From Mycolicibacterium chlorophenolicum (GTDB taxonomy: Bacteria > Actinomycetota > Actinomycetes > Mycobacteriales > Mycobacteriaceae), in contig NZ_JYNL01000020.1 of NCBI RefSeq assembly GCF_001044235.1, positions 739,785 through 803,784 on the forward strand: DNA of 64,000 bases. The letters run 5' to 3'. Below are positions 33,438-41,800 of this stretch, piece by piece. Positions within the stretch are counted from its first letter, which is position 1. The number at the start of each line of letters is the position of its first letter. The notes under the pieces were generated by a model, which was not told the DNA's origin, searched no databases, and saw only the letters and a program-made list of their open reading frames with translations. Both the position numbers and the translations under genes were made by a program.

Positions 33438-35840
33438 TCAGACCTCGCAGGTCGACCCGTCGAGCACGCACAGCGGCTGGCTGGCGCCGAGCAGCGCACC
33501 GGACTCGGCGCCGGATGCGCTGAGCAGGTTGAAGTTCTGGTTGCCGTCGAACGGGCTGTAGTAGTTGTAGTCGCCGAGCTCCTTGGCCGCGTCGTAGTTC
33601 TTGAACGCCGGGATTCCGCCGAACGGGGTGACGTATTGGAAGGAGATCTTGCTCCTGCCCGAGTCGGTGGGCAGCGCGTAGTACGCCTCGCCGAACCCGG
33701 TGGTGCCGGTGTAGCTGAAGTTGAACACCGATCCGACCGGCGGGACCTTGCCCGCCTCCGGACCGACGCCCGAATCTTCCGCCACATCGACGATGCCGGT
33801 GACCAGCACGGCCTCGGAGCTGTTGCCGGCGAGATTCCACTGCTTGGTCACGTCGGCATTGACCTTGCCGAGGTACTTGCCGGCCGAGTCGTAGACCTCG
33901 TATTGCTGATAGCCCTGGACGATGGCCTCGCGTGGCGGGAGGCCGTTGACCCCGGAGTACTGCAGCTCGCCGACGGGCTTGAGGCTGTAGCCGGTGCCGT
34001 TGCGACCCGGAACGTCCAGCGACGTCCGGACCGGCGGCGCGGCCGCGTCGAAGCGGAACTGCAGATCCAGGGTGTCCACCCTGCCCGACCTCTTTGTATC
34101 GACCAGGATCGTCTTGATCACGTTCGAGTTCGGCCGCGCGTCCGGCTTGGCGTAGTAGAGAAGGTAGTCGCCCGGGTCCTCGGTCCAGTAGATGATGTTG
34201 TAGATGGTGCCTTCCGGCGGGATCTGGCCGGCCCCGACACCCACCTTGTCGCCCTCGGCGTTGGTGACGAGGATGGCCTCGCTGGTGGTACCCCAGAAGT
34301 CGGACGTGACCGTGACGACGCCGTCGAAGGTGCCGACGAGTTGGTTCGTCTGCTCGTCGTAGACGCCGAAGGTGTTCGACCCCTGGATGGCGTTGAACAG
34401 CGGCTGATAGGCGGCGTACGCCGTCCACGGGGTGGTCGGGTTGATCGGCTTGATGTAGTAGCCGTCCTGGGTGTGCAGCGGCCGGTTCACCCCGACGTTG
34501 TCGTAGAGGAAGTTGGCCGAGCTGAAGTTGATCCGGAACGGGTCGGGGTTGAGCGGCAGCGAGAAGCTGGACGTCACGAACTTGTAGGTGACGACGTCCT
34601 TGCCGCCGGGGTTGTCCAGAGCGGAGTAGACGTTGCCGTACTTGCCGTTGCTCACACTGGCGAACACCGACCCGGGCCGCGGGATGTCCTTGAGATCCGT
34701 GCCGAACTCGGCGCCGTCGACCTCGAAGTCGACGCTGTCGACCATGATCTGCAGCAGCCGGTTACCGGAGCCGACGTCATTGTTGTAGGTCACCAGCCCG
34801 TGGATGGTGGCGACCGTGGTGCCGTTGCTCGGGTCGACCAGCTGGAAGTCCTGCTTGCCCTGGACGATGCCGGGAAAAGCAGGAACCATCGTGTACTTGC
34901 CGTAGAACTGCCCGATGGTCGGCTCGCCGACGGGAACGACCTCGTAGCCGTTCCAGTACATCGTCGGGTCGTCGGTCTGCGCGGCGGCGAGCTCACGGCG
35001 CGATGCCGCGGCCGCGACCCAGGCGAACGGCGAGTTCGCCGCAGGCGACGTCGGCGCGTTGCCGCTGAAGACGTCGAGCAACCGCTTGAACAGCGTGGCC
35101 AGCGGGCCCTGCGACACCGGGGTCGTGGACGCTTCCTGCGCGGTGGCCGTCGGGACCTCCGCCGTGGTCGTCTCGGGGGTCTGGGCAGCCGTCGACACCT
35201 CCACCAGGGTGGAGGCCGGCTTGGTGGTATCCGGGGCATCGACGGCGATGCTGGCCAGCAAGGACTTCAGCGGCTTCTTGGTCGGGGTCGTGTCGACGGT
35301 GCTGGTGTCGTCGGTCGACGTGGACGTCGACTCCTCGGCGGGCTTCCACGACCACCGCGGCTTCTTCGGCGGGGTCTTGACCGCCTCGGCCGGATCGTCG
35401 GCGCCCTGCTGCGGGGTCTCGTCGGTGCCGCCGGACGGGGTCTCGTCCGTCCCGTCGGAGGGGGTGGCGTCGGGGTCGTCGGTGTCGGTGCCCGGCTTGG
35501 GCTTGTGACCGCCGAACAGGTCCGACCAGAGGGTGTGGCGGTCCTTCTTGCCGGTGCCGGTGCTGGTGTCGTCGGTGGCGTCGGGCTTGTCGCTTGAGCC
35601 CTTGTCGGACGCCGACGTGTCGGTACCGGACTTTCCGGTCGACTGCGTGCCGGAGATGGTGGACGACTCGGAGGTGGACGTCGTGCCGGTGGCGCCGGTC
35701 GCTCCGGAGGCGCCGCCCGAGGCGGATGAATCCGTGTCGGTGGAGGCATAGGCGACTCCGTGGCCGGTGAACACCGCCGCACCTACTCCGAGGGCGACAG
35801 CCAGTCCACCGATGCGACCGACATACGAACCAGCATTCAT
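33438..35840 (-). CDS. secreted 800-residue protein with Thr/Ser/Pro-rich region and three homologous repeats
   Basis: Residues 1-32 are a signal peptide (YVGRIGGLAVALGVGAAV, cleavage near AYA). Residues 33-290 are low-complexity Ser/Thr/Asp/Pro. Then three repeats of about 130 residues spaced about 160 apart: 298-425, 460-585 and 617-745. Each opens with GY and a Pro-Val/Ile step, continues with an IVQG/IQG-x-FxVYD strand and VTxxxD, SEAILVT in repeats 2-3, IPPxGSxFN, and a YYAxP strand. They look all-beta. Cys791 and Cys798 near the end could bond. I do not recognise the repeat. The signal peptide type is common in Mycolicibacterium surface proteins. A -10 TATAGT lies at 35879-35884. Confidence 0.8.
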   Translation of the reverse strand: MNAGSYVGRIGGLAVALGVGAAVFTGHGVAYASTDTDSSASGGASGATGATGTTSTSESSTISGTQSTGKSGTDTSASDKGSSDKPDATDDTSTGTGKKDRHTLWSDLFGGHKPKPGTDTDDPDATPSDGTDETPSGGTDETPQQGADDPAEAVKTPPKKPRWSWKPAEESTSTSTDDTSTVDTTPTKKPLKSLLASIAVDAPDTTKPASTLVEVSTAAQTPETTTAEVPTATAQEASTTPVSQGPLATLFKRLLDVFSGNAPTSPAANSPFAWVAAAASRRELAAAQTDDPTMYWNGYEVVPVGEPTIGQFYGKYTMVPAFPGIVQGKQDFQLVDPSNGTTVATIHGLVTYNNDVGSGNRLLQIMVDSVDFEVDGAEFGTDLKDIPRPGSVFASVSNGKYGNVYSALDNPGGKDVVTYKFVTSSFSLPLNPDPFRINFSSANFLYDNVGVNRPLHTQDGYYIKPINPTTPWTAYAAYQPLFNAIQGSNTFGVYDEQTNQLVGTFDGVVTVTSDFWGTTSEAILVTNAEGDKVGVGAGQIPPEGTIYNIIYWTEDPGDYLLYYAKPDARPNSNVIKTILVDTKRSGRVDTLDLQFRFDAAAPPVRTSLDVPGRNGTGYSLKPVGELQYSGVNGLPPREAIVQGYQQYEVYDSAGKYLGKVNADVTKQWNLAGNSSEAVLVTGIVDVAEDSGVGPEAGKVPPVGSVFNFSYTGTTGFGEAYYALPTDSGRSKISFQYVTPFGGIPAFKNYDAAKELGDYNYYSPFDGNQNFNLLSASGAESGALLGASQPLCVLDGSTCEV

Positions 35841-35878
35841 TGCAATCCCCCAGGGGCTACCAGCGACATGTGAGCGAA

Positions 35879-35884
35879 ACTATA
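35879..35884 (-). promoter_or_regulatory. -10 box of secreted-protein gene
   Basis: TATAGT on the minus strand, near consensus, giving a leader of about 30 nt that contains GGGGGA before the ATG. Confidence 0.5.
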
Positions 35885-35983
35885 CAAGTCGGGACAGCCT
35901 CCACAGCCTGTTTCCGACGTCATCCAGAAAACCTTCACATTTTTGCTGGGCGCCGTCCACACTCCGGTCGCCCATCGGTGGTC

Positions 35984-37099
35984 TCAGCCGACCCGCCGCG
36001 GCAGGTCGAAGGCGTCGTAGACGTAGGCCAGATCCTTTTGGATCCGCTCGGCGCTCAGGCCGAAACGATCCGGTGCGTGCTGGTGCTTGCTCTTGTACGA
36101 GCGCTGCTTCTCGGCCTGCGCGCGCACCTCGTCGAGAAACGCTGCGGTGGGCTCGATCTCGGCGAACTCGCAGATCCGCGCGATGGTCGGCTCCAGGTTC
36201 TGGATCAGGTCGGGATAGCGCACCACGCAGAGGTTCTTCTCGGGTATCGCGCCGGAGACGTACGCGTCGTAGAACACCCGCAGCATGGCACAAGAGGCCT
36301 GGTAGAGGTTCTCCACCCACCGCTCCTGGTCCTCGGCGCTGGTGCGGTTGAACGCGTCGTAGCCGTTCTCGAGCACGCTCGCGATCAGGGACATGCCCGA
36401 CGGGATGACCTCGACCGGATCCCGGACGATGTAGACCAGCTTGCAGTCCGGATAGCGCTGCAGCACCTCGTCGAGGCGGAACGTCAGCATGCTCGTCTTG
36501 GCGAGGATGCGGCGATCTTTCTTGTAGTACAGATTCCTTCGCCAGAGCTCTTCGTAGTAACGGAAGAAGCGCTCCTTCTCCTGCTCACTGACACCGTCGA
36601 TGCCGAAGCAGCGCCGGGACAGATCGCTGCCCCAGGTGTCCTGCCAGGCCAGGAAGTAGGCCCAGGCGAACGGCCCGTCGAGGGTGTGGAAGAACCATGC
36701 CGGATCGTCGGTCTCGATACCGCGCAGGCTGGTGTCGTGCACATCGGACGGGTGGTAGCGCGCGGGTGAGAGCCGGTCGAGCCGGGGCACGATACGGCCC
36801 AGCAGCTTGCGGGCGGTGATCGCCGGGAACAGCATCTCCCACAGCTCGAACGCGGCCAGGTCGCCGGTGCCCAGCAGGAAGCGGTGCAGGAACGTGGTGC
36901 CGCTGCGGGGGTTGCCGATGATGAAGATGGGTCGGTCGAGGGGCTCCTCGCGGTACTTCGGGAAGACGATCCGGTCCAGTCCCATCGTCACCGCGGAGAG
37001 GCCTGCCCGTACCTGCAGGATGAGGAACGTGCCCAGCGGCCGCAGCCACAGACCGAACGTCTTGTTGATGACCCGGTAGACGCGGAGGTAGCGCCCCAT
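35984..37099 (-). CDS. PAPS-dependent sulfotransferase
   Basis: 371 residues. The 5'-phosphosulfate loop FIIGNPRSGTTFLHRF lies near 58-73; the 3'-phosphate site YIVRDPVEVIPSGMSL near 225. An N-terminal helix (TFGLWLRPLGTFLILQV) may touch the membrane. It belongs to the Stf-like family that sulfates lipids or carbohydrates. The ATG follows the KAS III stop with no gap (TGA-ATG), so it is translationally coupled, and it probably sulfates that enzyme's product. Confidence 0.88.
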   Translation of the reverse strand: MGRYLRVYRVINKTFGLWLRPLGTFLILQVRAGLSAVTMGLDRIVFPKYREEPLDRPIFIIGNPRSGTTFLHRFLLGTGDLAAFELWEMLFPAITARKLLGRIVPRLDRLSPARYHPSDVHDTSLRGIETDDPAWFFHTLDGPFAWAYFLAWQDTWGSDLSRRCFGIDGVSEQEKERFFRYYEELWRRNLYYKKDRRILAKTSMLTFRLDEVLQRYPDCKLVYIVRDPVEVIPSGMSLIASVLENGYDAFNRTSAEDQERWVENLYQASCAMLRVFYDAYVSGAIPEKNLCVVRYPDLIQNLEPTIARICEFAEIEPTAAFLDEVRAQAEKQRSYKSKHQHAPDRFGLSAERIQKDLAYVYDAFDLPRRVG

Positions 37100-38125
37100 T
37101 CAGCCCTCCCAGACAGCGGCAGCACCGACGATGGTGAAACCGGCTGCGGCACTTGCCATCACGATCTTGTCCCCGGGCTCCACGGTGCCGTGTTCGAGTC
37201 GGTACTCGAGCGCGAGCGCCCAGGCGGTGCTGGCGGTGTTGCCGAACAGCGAGTGCGTGTGGACGCAGGCCTGCGGGCGGGCGCCCAGCTCGGTGAACAC
37301 CCGCTCGAGCACGGCCTCGCTGGGCTGGTGGAAGGCGTAGTGGTCGACCTCCTCCGAGGACCATCCGAGATCACCGAGCATCTCCCGGATCGCGGGCGGC
37401 ACGTGCACCGAGAGCGCGAACAGTTCCTTCGACTTCGACGTGAAATGCCCGTCGACCGGGGTCTTGCACAGTCCGTAGTGCTCGCACAGCGTCTTGTGGA
37501 AGATGCCCTCCAGGCGCGCGCTCCCGCCGGCCAGCGGCTCCCGCGACACCAGCAGCGCGGTCGCGGCGTTGCCCAGGGTCAGGCCGGCGGCGAACACCGC
37601 GACATCCTGGAGCGACCCCATGTCGTAGGTGATGCGGTCGCGGGTGAGCTCGCCGGAGCAGATGAGCGCCGTCTTCATCTCCGGGTGCAGCGCGAAGTAG
37701 CCCGCCACGGTGTGCATCGCTTCGATCAGCCCGGCGCACGCGCACGTCACGTCGGTCGCATGCAGCGGTCGGGCGCCGATCCGGCCTGCCACCTCGGCCG
37801 CGGTGGCGGGCTCGAAGTTGTCCCGGGCGATCCCGCCGTAGACGAGGAGGTCGAGGTCGCTCGCCGCCACCCCGTTCTGCTCGAGGCAGGCGATCGCGGC
37901 CTGGGACGCAAACTCGCCCGGGGACAGGGTGGTGCTCTGGTCCAGGTAGCGCGTCTTGGTGTTGCACCGGTCGAAGACGTATCGGATGGTTTGCTCGACG
38001 CCGTCCCACTCCGATGCGGGCCCTGTGAACTGCTCGCGAACGATGCTGAGCACCTCGTCGTTGTCCATTGCCTTCTCAGGCAACACGGAGGCTGGCCGAG
38101 AGAAGTAAAGAGTTGGAAGCGTCAT
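37100..38125 (-). CDS. ketoacyl synthase III-like (FabH/thiolase fold) enzyme
   Basis: 341 residues. Catalytic Cys in DVTCACAGLIEAMHT near 125, His in HYAFHQPSEAVLERVF near 270, Asn in SLFGNTASTAWA near 295: the FabH triad. The N-terminus (LYFSRPASVLP) and the RYLDQST segment differ from housekeeping FabH, so it likely joins acyl units for a special lipid or polyketide. It is the first gene of a two-gene operon with the sulfotransferase. GGGGGA lies 8 nt before the ATG at 38125. Confidence 0.88.
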   Translation of the reverse strand: MTLPTLYFSRPASVLPEKAMDNDEVLSIVREQFTGPASEWDGVEQTIRYVFDRCNTKTRYLDQSTTLSPGEFASQAAIACLEQNGVAASDLDLLVYGGIARDNFEPATAAEVAGRIGARPLHATDVTCACAGLIEAMHTVAGYFALHPEMKTALICSGELTRDRITYDMGSLQDVAVFAAGLTLGNAATALLVSREPLAGGSARLEGIFHKTLCEHYGLCKTPVDGHFTSKSKELFALSVHVPPAIREMLGDLGWSSEEVDHYAFHQPSEAVLERVFTELGARPQACVHTHSLFGNTASTAWALALEYRLEHGTVEPGDKIVMASAAAGFTIVGAAAVWEG

Positions 38126-38347
38126 GAGCCGATCCCCCTGTCAAGTGGTGGCGAGATGGTAGCGCTAGCAGGTCATAGACTATGAGCCACGGGGCGGCTC
38201 CGCAATTGCAGCAAACGAAACTTACTACGCCGACGTTTCTCTGTGGAAGTTACCGTGCCCTACACAGGCTGTCAGCAGTTTGGGCAGATCTCGGTTGGGA
38301 CACAAATTTTGCCAGGCCGCTCACAGCTTCTCCCCCGACGCGGCCTT

Positions 38348-38370
38348 GATATTGACTACTACGTAATATC
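38348..38370. promoter_or_regulatory. AT-rich inverted repeat
   Basis: GATATT-N11-AATATC in a low-GC stretch, about 220 bp upstream of the KAS III gene. Possibly a regulator or H-NS-like (Lsr2) entry site; weak by itself. Confidence 0.3.
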
Positions 38371-38665
38371 TCTACCTGCGGCAAGGTTAGCTGACCCCCC
38401 GAAATCCGGGAGCAAATCGACAGGTCGGGTTTTTCGGGAGATTCGGTCGCCGCTGCGGCCAGCAACACGGACCGGCGGATCTGTCAAACGCAGTGGTCCC
38501 GACGGTGGATGCCGCGTCGGACCGCGTCCAGCCGAACCGGCTCGCCCTCCCCGAGCGACGCGATCTGCCGGGCGATGTCGGCGTGCGCGAGGTGGATCCG
38601 CCCCCGCGGATAGGAGATGGCCTCACGCAGCACGCCGGTGGGCCTCGGGGCGTGGACTGTCCGGA

Positions 38666-38671
38666 TAGCCT
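38666..38671 (+). promoter_or_regulatory. -10 box of leaderless NYN gene
   Basis: TAGCCT, 7 nt, then the GTG at 38679. The 7 nt contain GGAGGGG, which is too close for a normal Shine-Dalgarno. Confidence 0.45.
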
Positions 38672-38678
38672 GGAGGGG

Positions 38679-39053
38679 GTGCGCTGGATTGTCGATGCCA
38701 TGAACGTGATCGGCACGCGGCCTGACGGGTGGTGGCGCGACCGGCACCGGGCGATGACGGATCTGGTCCATCGCCTCGAGCGGTGGTCGCTGGCCGAGCA
38801 GGTGGACGTCACGGTGGTCTTCGAGCAGCCGCCCGTCCCCCCGATCGAATCGGACGTCGTCACCATCGTGCATGCTCCGGCGGCAGGCCCGAACTCCGCG
38901 GACGACGAGATCGTCCGGCTGATCGGTACGCAGGCGCGCCCCGACGACGTCGTGGTCGCCACCTCGGACCGGACACTGGCCGACCGGGTCAGATCGGGCG
39001 GGGCCGCGGTGGTCCCGGCGGAGCGGCTGCGGAATCTGATCGACCCGCGCTGA
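38679..39053 (+). CDS. NYN-domain (YacP/PIN-like) putative ribonuclease
   Basis: 124 residues. WIVDAMNVIGTRPDGWWRDR opens the domain, with the first acidic residue in VDAMN; then DDEIV and VATSDRTLADRV supply the other acids of a PIN-like metal site, with two conserved turns. The family includes RNases acting on rRNA or tRNA. I chose the GTG at 38679 because the conserved domain begins there and a leaderless -10 precedes it; longer starts add a Pro/Arg-rich stretch out of family. Confidence 0.8.
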   Translation: MRWIVDAMNVIGTRPDGWWRDRHRAMTDLVHRLERWSLAEQVDVTVVFEQPPVPPIESDVVTIVHAPAAGPNSADDEIVRLIGTQARPDDVVVATSDRTLADRVRSGGAAVVPAERLRNLIDPR

Positions 39054-39062
39054 ACGGACCGG

Positions 39063-39824
39063 TCAGGTGCCGGTCCAGTTCGGCTTGCGCTTCTCGGCGA
39101 ACGCCGTCGCCCCCTCCATCGCGTCCTTCGAGGAAAACACGGGGGCGATGAGTTGGCCCTGTTTGCGCCACATCTCGCTCTCGCTCCAGTCCGCGGATTT
39201 CATGATGATCTCCTTGGTGACCGCCACCGCGAGCGGGCCGTTCGCGGTGATGCGATCGGCGAGCGCCAGGGCGCCGTCGAGAGCCTCGCCGGGTTCGGTG
39301 AGCACGTTGACGAAGCCCCACTGCGCGGCCTCCTCAGCGGTGAAGCTGTCTCCGGTCAGGGCGAGTTCCAGTGCCTTCTGGTACGGGATGCGGTGCGGCA
39401 GCCGCAGCAGTCCGCCACCCGCGGCCACCAGACCGCGCTTGACCTCCGGGATGCCGAACTTCGCGTTCCTGGCCGCCACCACGAGGTCGGTGGCCAGCAC
39501 GATCTCGGTGCCGCCCGCCAGCGCGTAACCCTCGACCGCGGCGATCACGGGTTTGCGCGGCGGCCGCTCGGTGAAGCCGATGCCCCGGCCGGGGATCGCG
39601 GGCACCTCCCCGGCCATGAACGCCTTCAGATCCATCCCCGCACAGAAGTTGCCGCCCGCGCCGGTGATGATCGACACCGACAGCTCGGGGCTCTCGTCGA
39701 GTTCGTCCATCGCATCGGCCAGTCCCCTCGCCACCGCGAGGTTGAACGCGTTGCGCGCCTCGGGCCGATTGATGGTGATGATCAGAACGCGCTCGCGGCG
39801 TTCGGTGAGAACCTCGTCTGCCAC
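39063..39824 (-). CDS. enoyl-CoA hydratase/isomerase (crotonase)
   Basis: 253 residues from a GTG at 39824 (AAGGGAG upstream). Oxyanion hole AGGNFCAGMDLKAF near 65; both catalytic acids kept, in GYALAGGTEIV and KFGIPEVKRGL, so a true hydratase is likely. It follows the thiolase gene by 37 nt and is the last gene of that short operon; convergent with the NYN gene. Confidence 0.9.
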   Translation of the reverse strand: MADEVLTERRERVLIITINRPEARNAFNLAVARGLADAMDELDESPELSVSIITGAGGNFCAGMDLKAFMAGEVPAIPGRGIGFTERPPRKPVIAAVEGYALAGGTEIVLATDLVVAARNAKFGIPEVKRGLVAAGGGLLRLPHRIPYQKALELALTGDSFTAEEAAQWGFVNVLTEPGEALDGALALADRITANGPLAVAVTKEIIMKSADWSESEMWRKQGQLIAPVFSSKDAMEGATAFAEKRKPNWTGT

Positions 39825-39861
39825 TGTCTCCCTTGACCTTTCGTGTGGTGTCGCCCCGAGG

Positions 39862-41037
39862 TCAGACCTCGACGACGACGGCGCCGCCCTGCCCGCCGCC
39901 GGCGCACATCGCGGCGACTCCGATGCCACCGCCGCGGCGCTGCAGTTCGTAGATCAGCGTAGTGACCATCCGGGCGCCGGAGGCGGCGATCGGATGGCCG
40001 AGGCTGCAGCCGCTGCCCGAGAAGTTGACCAACTCCTCGTCCAGGCCGAACTCGCGGCACGCCGCGATCGGCACCGATGCGAACGCCTCGTTGATCTCCC
40101 ACAGCGCCACGTCGGAGGCCTTCAGGCCCGCCCGGTCGAGCACCTTGTCGATCGATCTCAGCGCGCCGAGTCCGCAGTCTCTCGGGGCGACACCCGCAGC
40201 GGCCCAGGCTCGGACGGTCGCCATCACGGTGAGGCCGTTCGCCGCGGCGTAGTCCGCCTCGACCAGCGCGACGCCGGCGGCGGCGTCGTTGGTGCCGCTG
40301 CTGTTGCCGGCGGTGATCGAGAATCCCTCGATCTCGGGATGGAGCACCTTGAGCCCGGCCAGTTTCTCGACGGTCGTGTCGCGGCGCGGATGCTCGTCGA
40401 CGCTGAAGTCGGTCACCGAGCCGTCGAACTGCGTCACCTTCAGCGGGATGATCTCCTCGACGAATTTGCCGGCGTCGATGGCCGCGACGGCGCGCTGGTG
40501 CGAGCGCGCCGCCCAAGCGTCCATCTCCTCGCGGGTGATGCCGACGGCCTGTGCGGTGTTCCAGCCGACCGTGATCGACATGTCCTTGGAAGGCGCGTCG
40601 GGTGTCTCGACGTGCGTCGGCGGCATCCAGCGCTCCTCGAACCTCAGCTCGGGGCCGGGGATGCGCCAGTTCACCAGAGGCGTCATCGACAGTGACTGCA
40701 CGCCGCCGGCGATCAGCACCCGCTCCATCCCGGAGCCGATCTGCGCCGACGCGTTGCCGATCGCCGTGAGGCTGCCCGCACAGTGCCGGTTCACCGACTG
40801 TCCCGGCACATGCTCGAGGCCGGTCGCGGCTGCCGCGTAGCGAGCGAGATCGCCTCCGCCGTAATGGGATTCAGCGAAGATGATGTCGTCGACATCCGCA
40901 GGGTCAACGCCGGAGCGCCGTACCACCTCGGGCAGCACCGTGGTGATCAGGGTTTCGGGCGGGGTGTTGACCAGCGTGCCTTTGAAGGATCGGCCGATGG
41001 CCGTCCTGGCGGCGCCGACGATGACAGGAGTGGGCAT
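39862..41037 (-). CDS. thiolase (acetyl-CoA acyltransferase)
   Basis: 391 residues from the ATG at 41037. Active-site Cys in NRHCAGSLTAI near 85; NEAF; GHPIAASGAR; second Cys in CAGGGQGGA near the C-terminus. It splits 3-ketoacyl-CoA with CoA. An imperfect palindrome lies about 50 bp upstream. With the hydratase it forms one arm of the beta-oxidation-like cluster. Confidence 0.92.
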   Translation of the reverse strand: MPTPVIVGAARTAIGRSFKGTLVNTPPETLITTVLPEVVRRSGVDPADVDDIIFAESHYGGGDLARYAAAATGLEHVPGQSVNRHCAGSLTAIGNASAQIGSGMERVLIAGGVQSLSMTPLVNWRIPGPELRFEERWMPPTHVETPDAPSKDMSITVGWNTAQAVGITREEMDAWAARSHQRAVAAIDAGKFVEEIIPLKVTQFDGSVTDFSVDEHPRRDTTVEKLAGLKVLHPEIEGFSITAGNSSGTNDAAAGVALVEADYAAANGLTVMATVRAWAAAGVAPRDCGLGALRSIDKVLDRAGLKASDVALWEINEAFASVPIAACREFGLDEELVNFSGSGCSLGHPIAASGARMVTTLIYELQRRGGGIGVAAMCAGGGQGGAVVVEV

Positions 41038-41083
41038 GTTTCGACCTCGGGTCTGGGCAGGCGGACGCATCCGACGGACGTTA

Positions 41084-41104
41084 CAAAAGTAGCAGATACT
41101 GTAG
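41084..41104. promoter_or_regulatory. weak operator candidate upstream of thiolase
   Basis: CAAAAGTA-N5-TACTGTAG, 6 of 8 positions symmetric, in the AT-richer part of the 90-bp gap. Confidence 0.3.
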
Positions 41105-41127
41105 CGCCGGCTGCAGTGGGGCCGAGG

Positions 41128-41796
41128 TCAGGCGATCACGCCGCGCCGGGTGAGGTGCTCGATCAGCGGAGCCGCGCCCGCGGCCAGATGCTCCGACATC
41201 GCGGAGCGGGCCCCGTCCTCGTCCCGAGCCGCCAGGGCATCCAGCAGCCGGCGGTGGTGCCGATTGGACTCCTCGGGCCAGCCGTCGATCGTCGGGAACA
41301 CCGCCTCGGGCGCGTACCGGGTGATCTGCGACATCAGCTGCGCGAGTTTCGGCGAGTCGGCGGCGACGTTGATCGCCCGGTGGAAGTCGTGGTTCAACCG
41401 CACGGCCCGTTCCCCGTCGCCGGCGGCGTAGGCGGCCTCCAACTCGCCCTGGATGGCGGTCAGCTCGTCGAGCGCGGCATCGGTGATCGCGGCCGCGGCG
41501 CGCGCCGCGAGTTCGCCGCCGATGTGGGCCTGCACCTGCGCGACGTCGGTGACGTCACGCACCGTCACCGGCCGGATCACGAAACCCCGACGGGGCTGCT
41601 GATCCAGCAGCCCTTCGGCCTTGAGTTCGAACAGCGCCTCGCGCACCGGGGTCACGCTGACGCCGAGTTCGGCCGCGAGCTGGTCGAGCCGCACATACGC
41701 GCCGGCGGCGTAGGTTCCATCGAAGACCCGCTGACGCACGATCCGGGCCACGTCCTCGGCGAGCTGCGGCCTGACCGCGAAATCGAAGGTGCTCAC
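41128..41796 (-). CDS. GntR/FadR-subfamily regulator with FCD domain
   Basis: 222 residues from a GTG at 41796. Winged HTH: VRLDQLAAELGVSVTPVREAL near 36-56; C-terminal FCD helical domain with the metal-binding His pattern (HDFHRAI, RHHRRLLDAL). It is the fourth gene of the SDR-thiolase-fadE-gntR operon, starting 4 nt after fadE. Probably binds an acyl-CoA or carboxylate and controls the divergent promoter at 44985-45003. Confidence 0.88.
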   Translation of the reverse strand: MSTFDFAVRPQLAEDVARIVRQRVFDGTYAAGAYVRLDQLAAELGVSVTPVREALFELKAEGLLDQQPRRGFVIRPVTVRDVTDVAQVQAHIGGELAARAAAAITDAALDELTAIQGELEAAYAAGDGERAVRLNHDFHRAINVAADSPKLAQLMSQITRYAPEAVFPTIDGWPEESNRHHRRLLDALAARDEDGARSAMSEHLAAGAAPLIEHLTRRGVIA

Positions 41797-41800
41797 CGAA

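Larger units (their letters stand above)
38126..38678. other. 553-bp AT-richer intergenic region
   Basis: No supported gene. It contains the KAS III promoter region; about 38165-38440 is clearly less GC-rich than its surroundings. Notable: GATATT-N11-AATATC (38348-38370), and a stem CCCGAAA / TTTCGGG around 38397-38446. A short frame on the plus strand from 38493 merges into the NYN gene and has no start evidence. Confidence 0.55.

Noticed and set aside
33417..35597. 726-codon open frame on the plus strand
   Set aside because: It is the mirror of the secreted-protein gene. Its product is Val/Arg/Gly-rich without family resemblance, and the minus-strand frame has a signal peptide and repeats.
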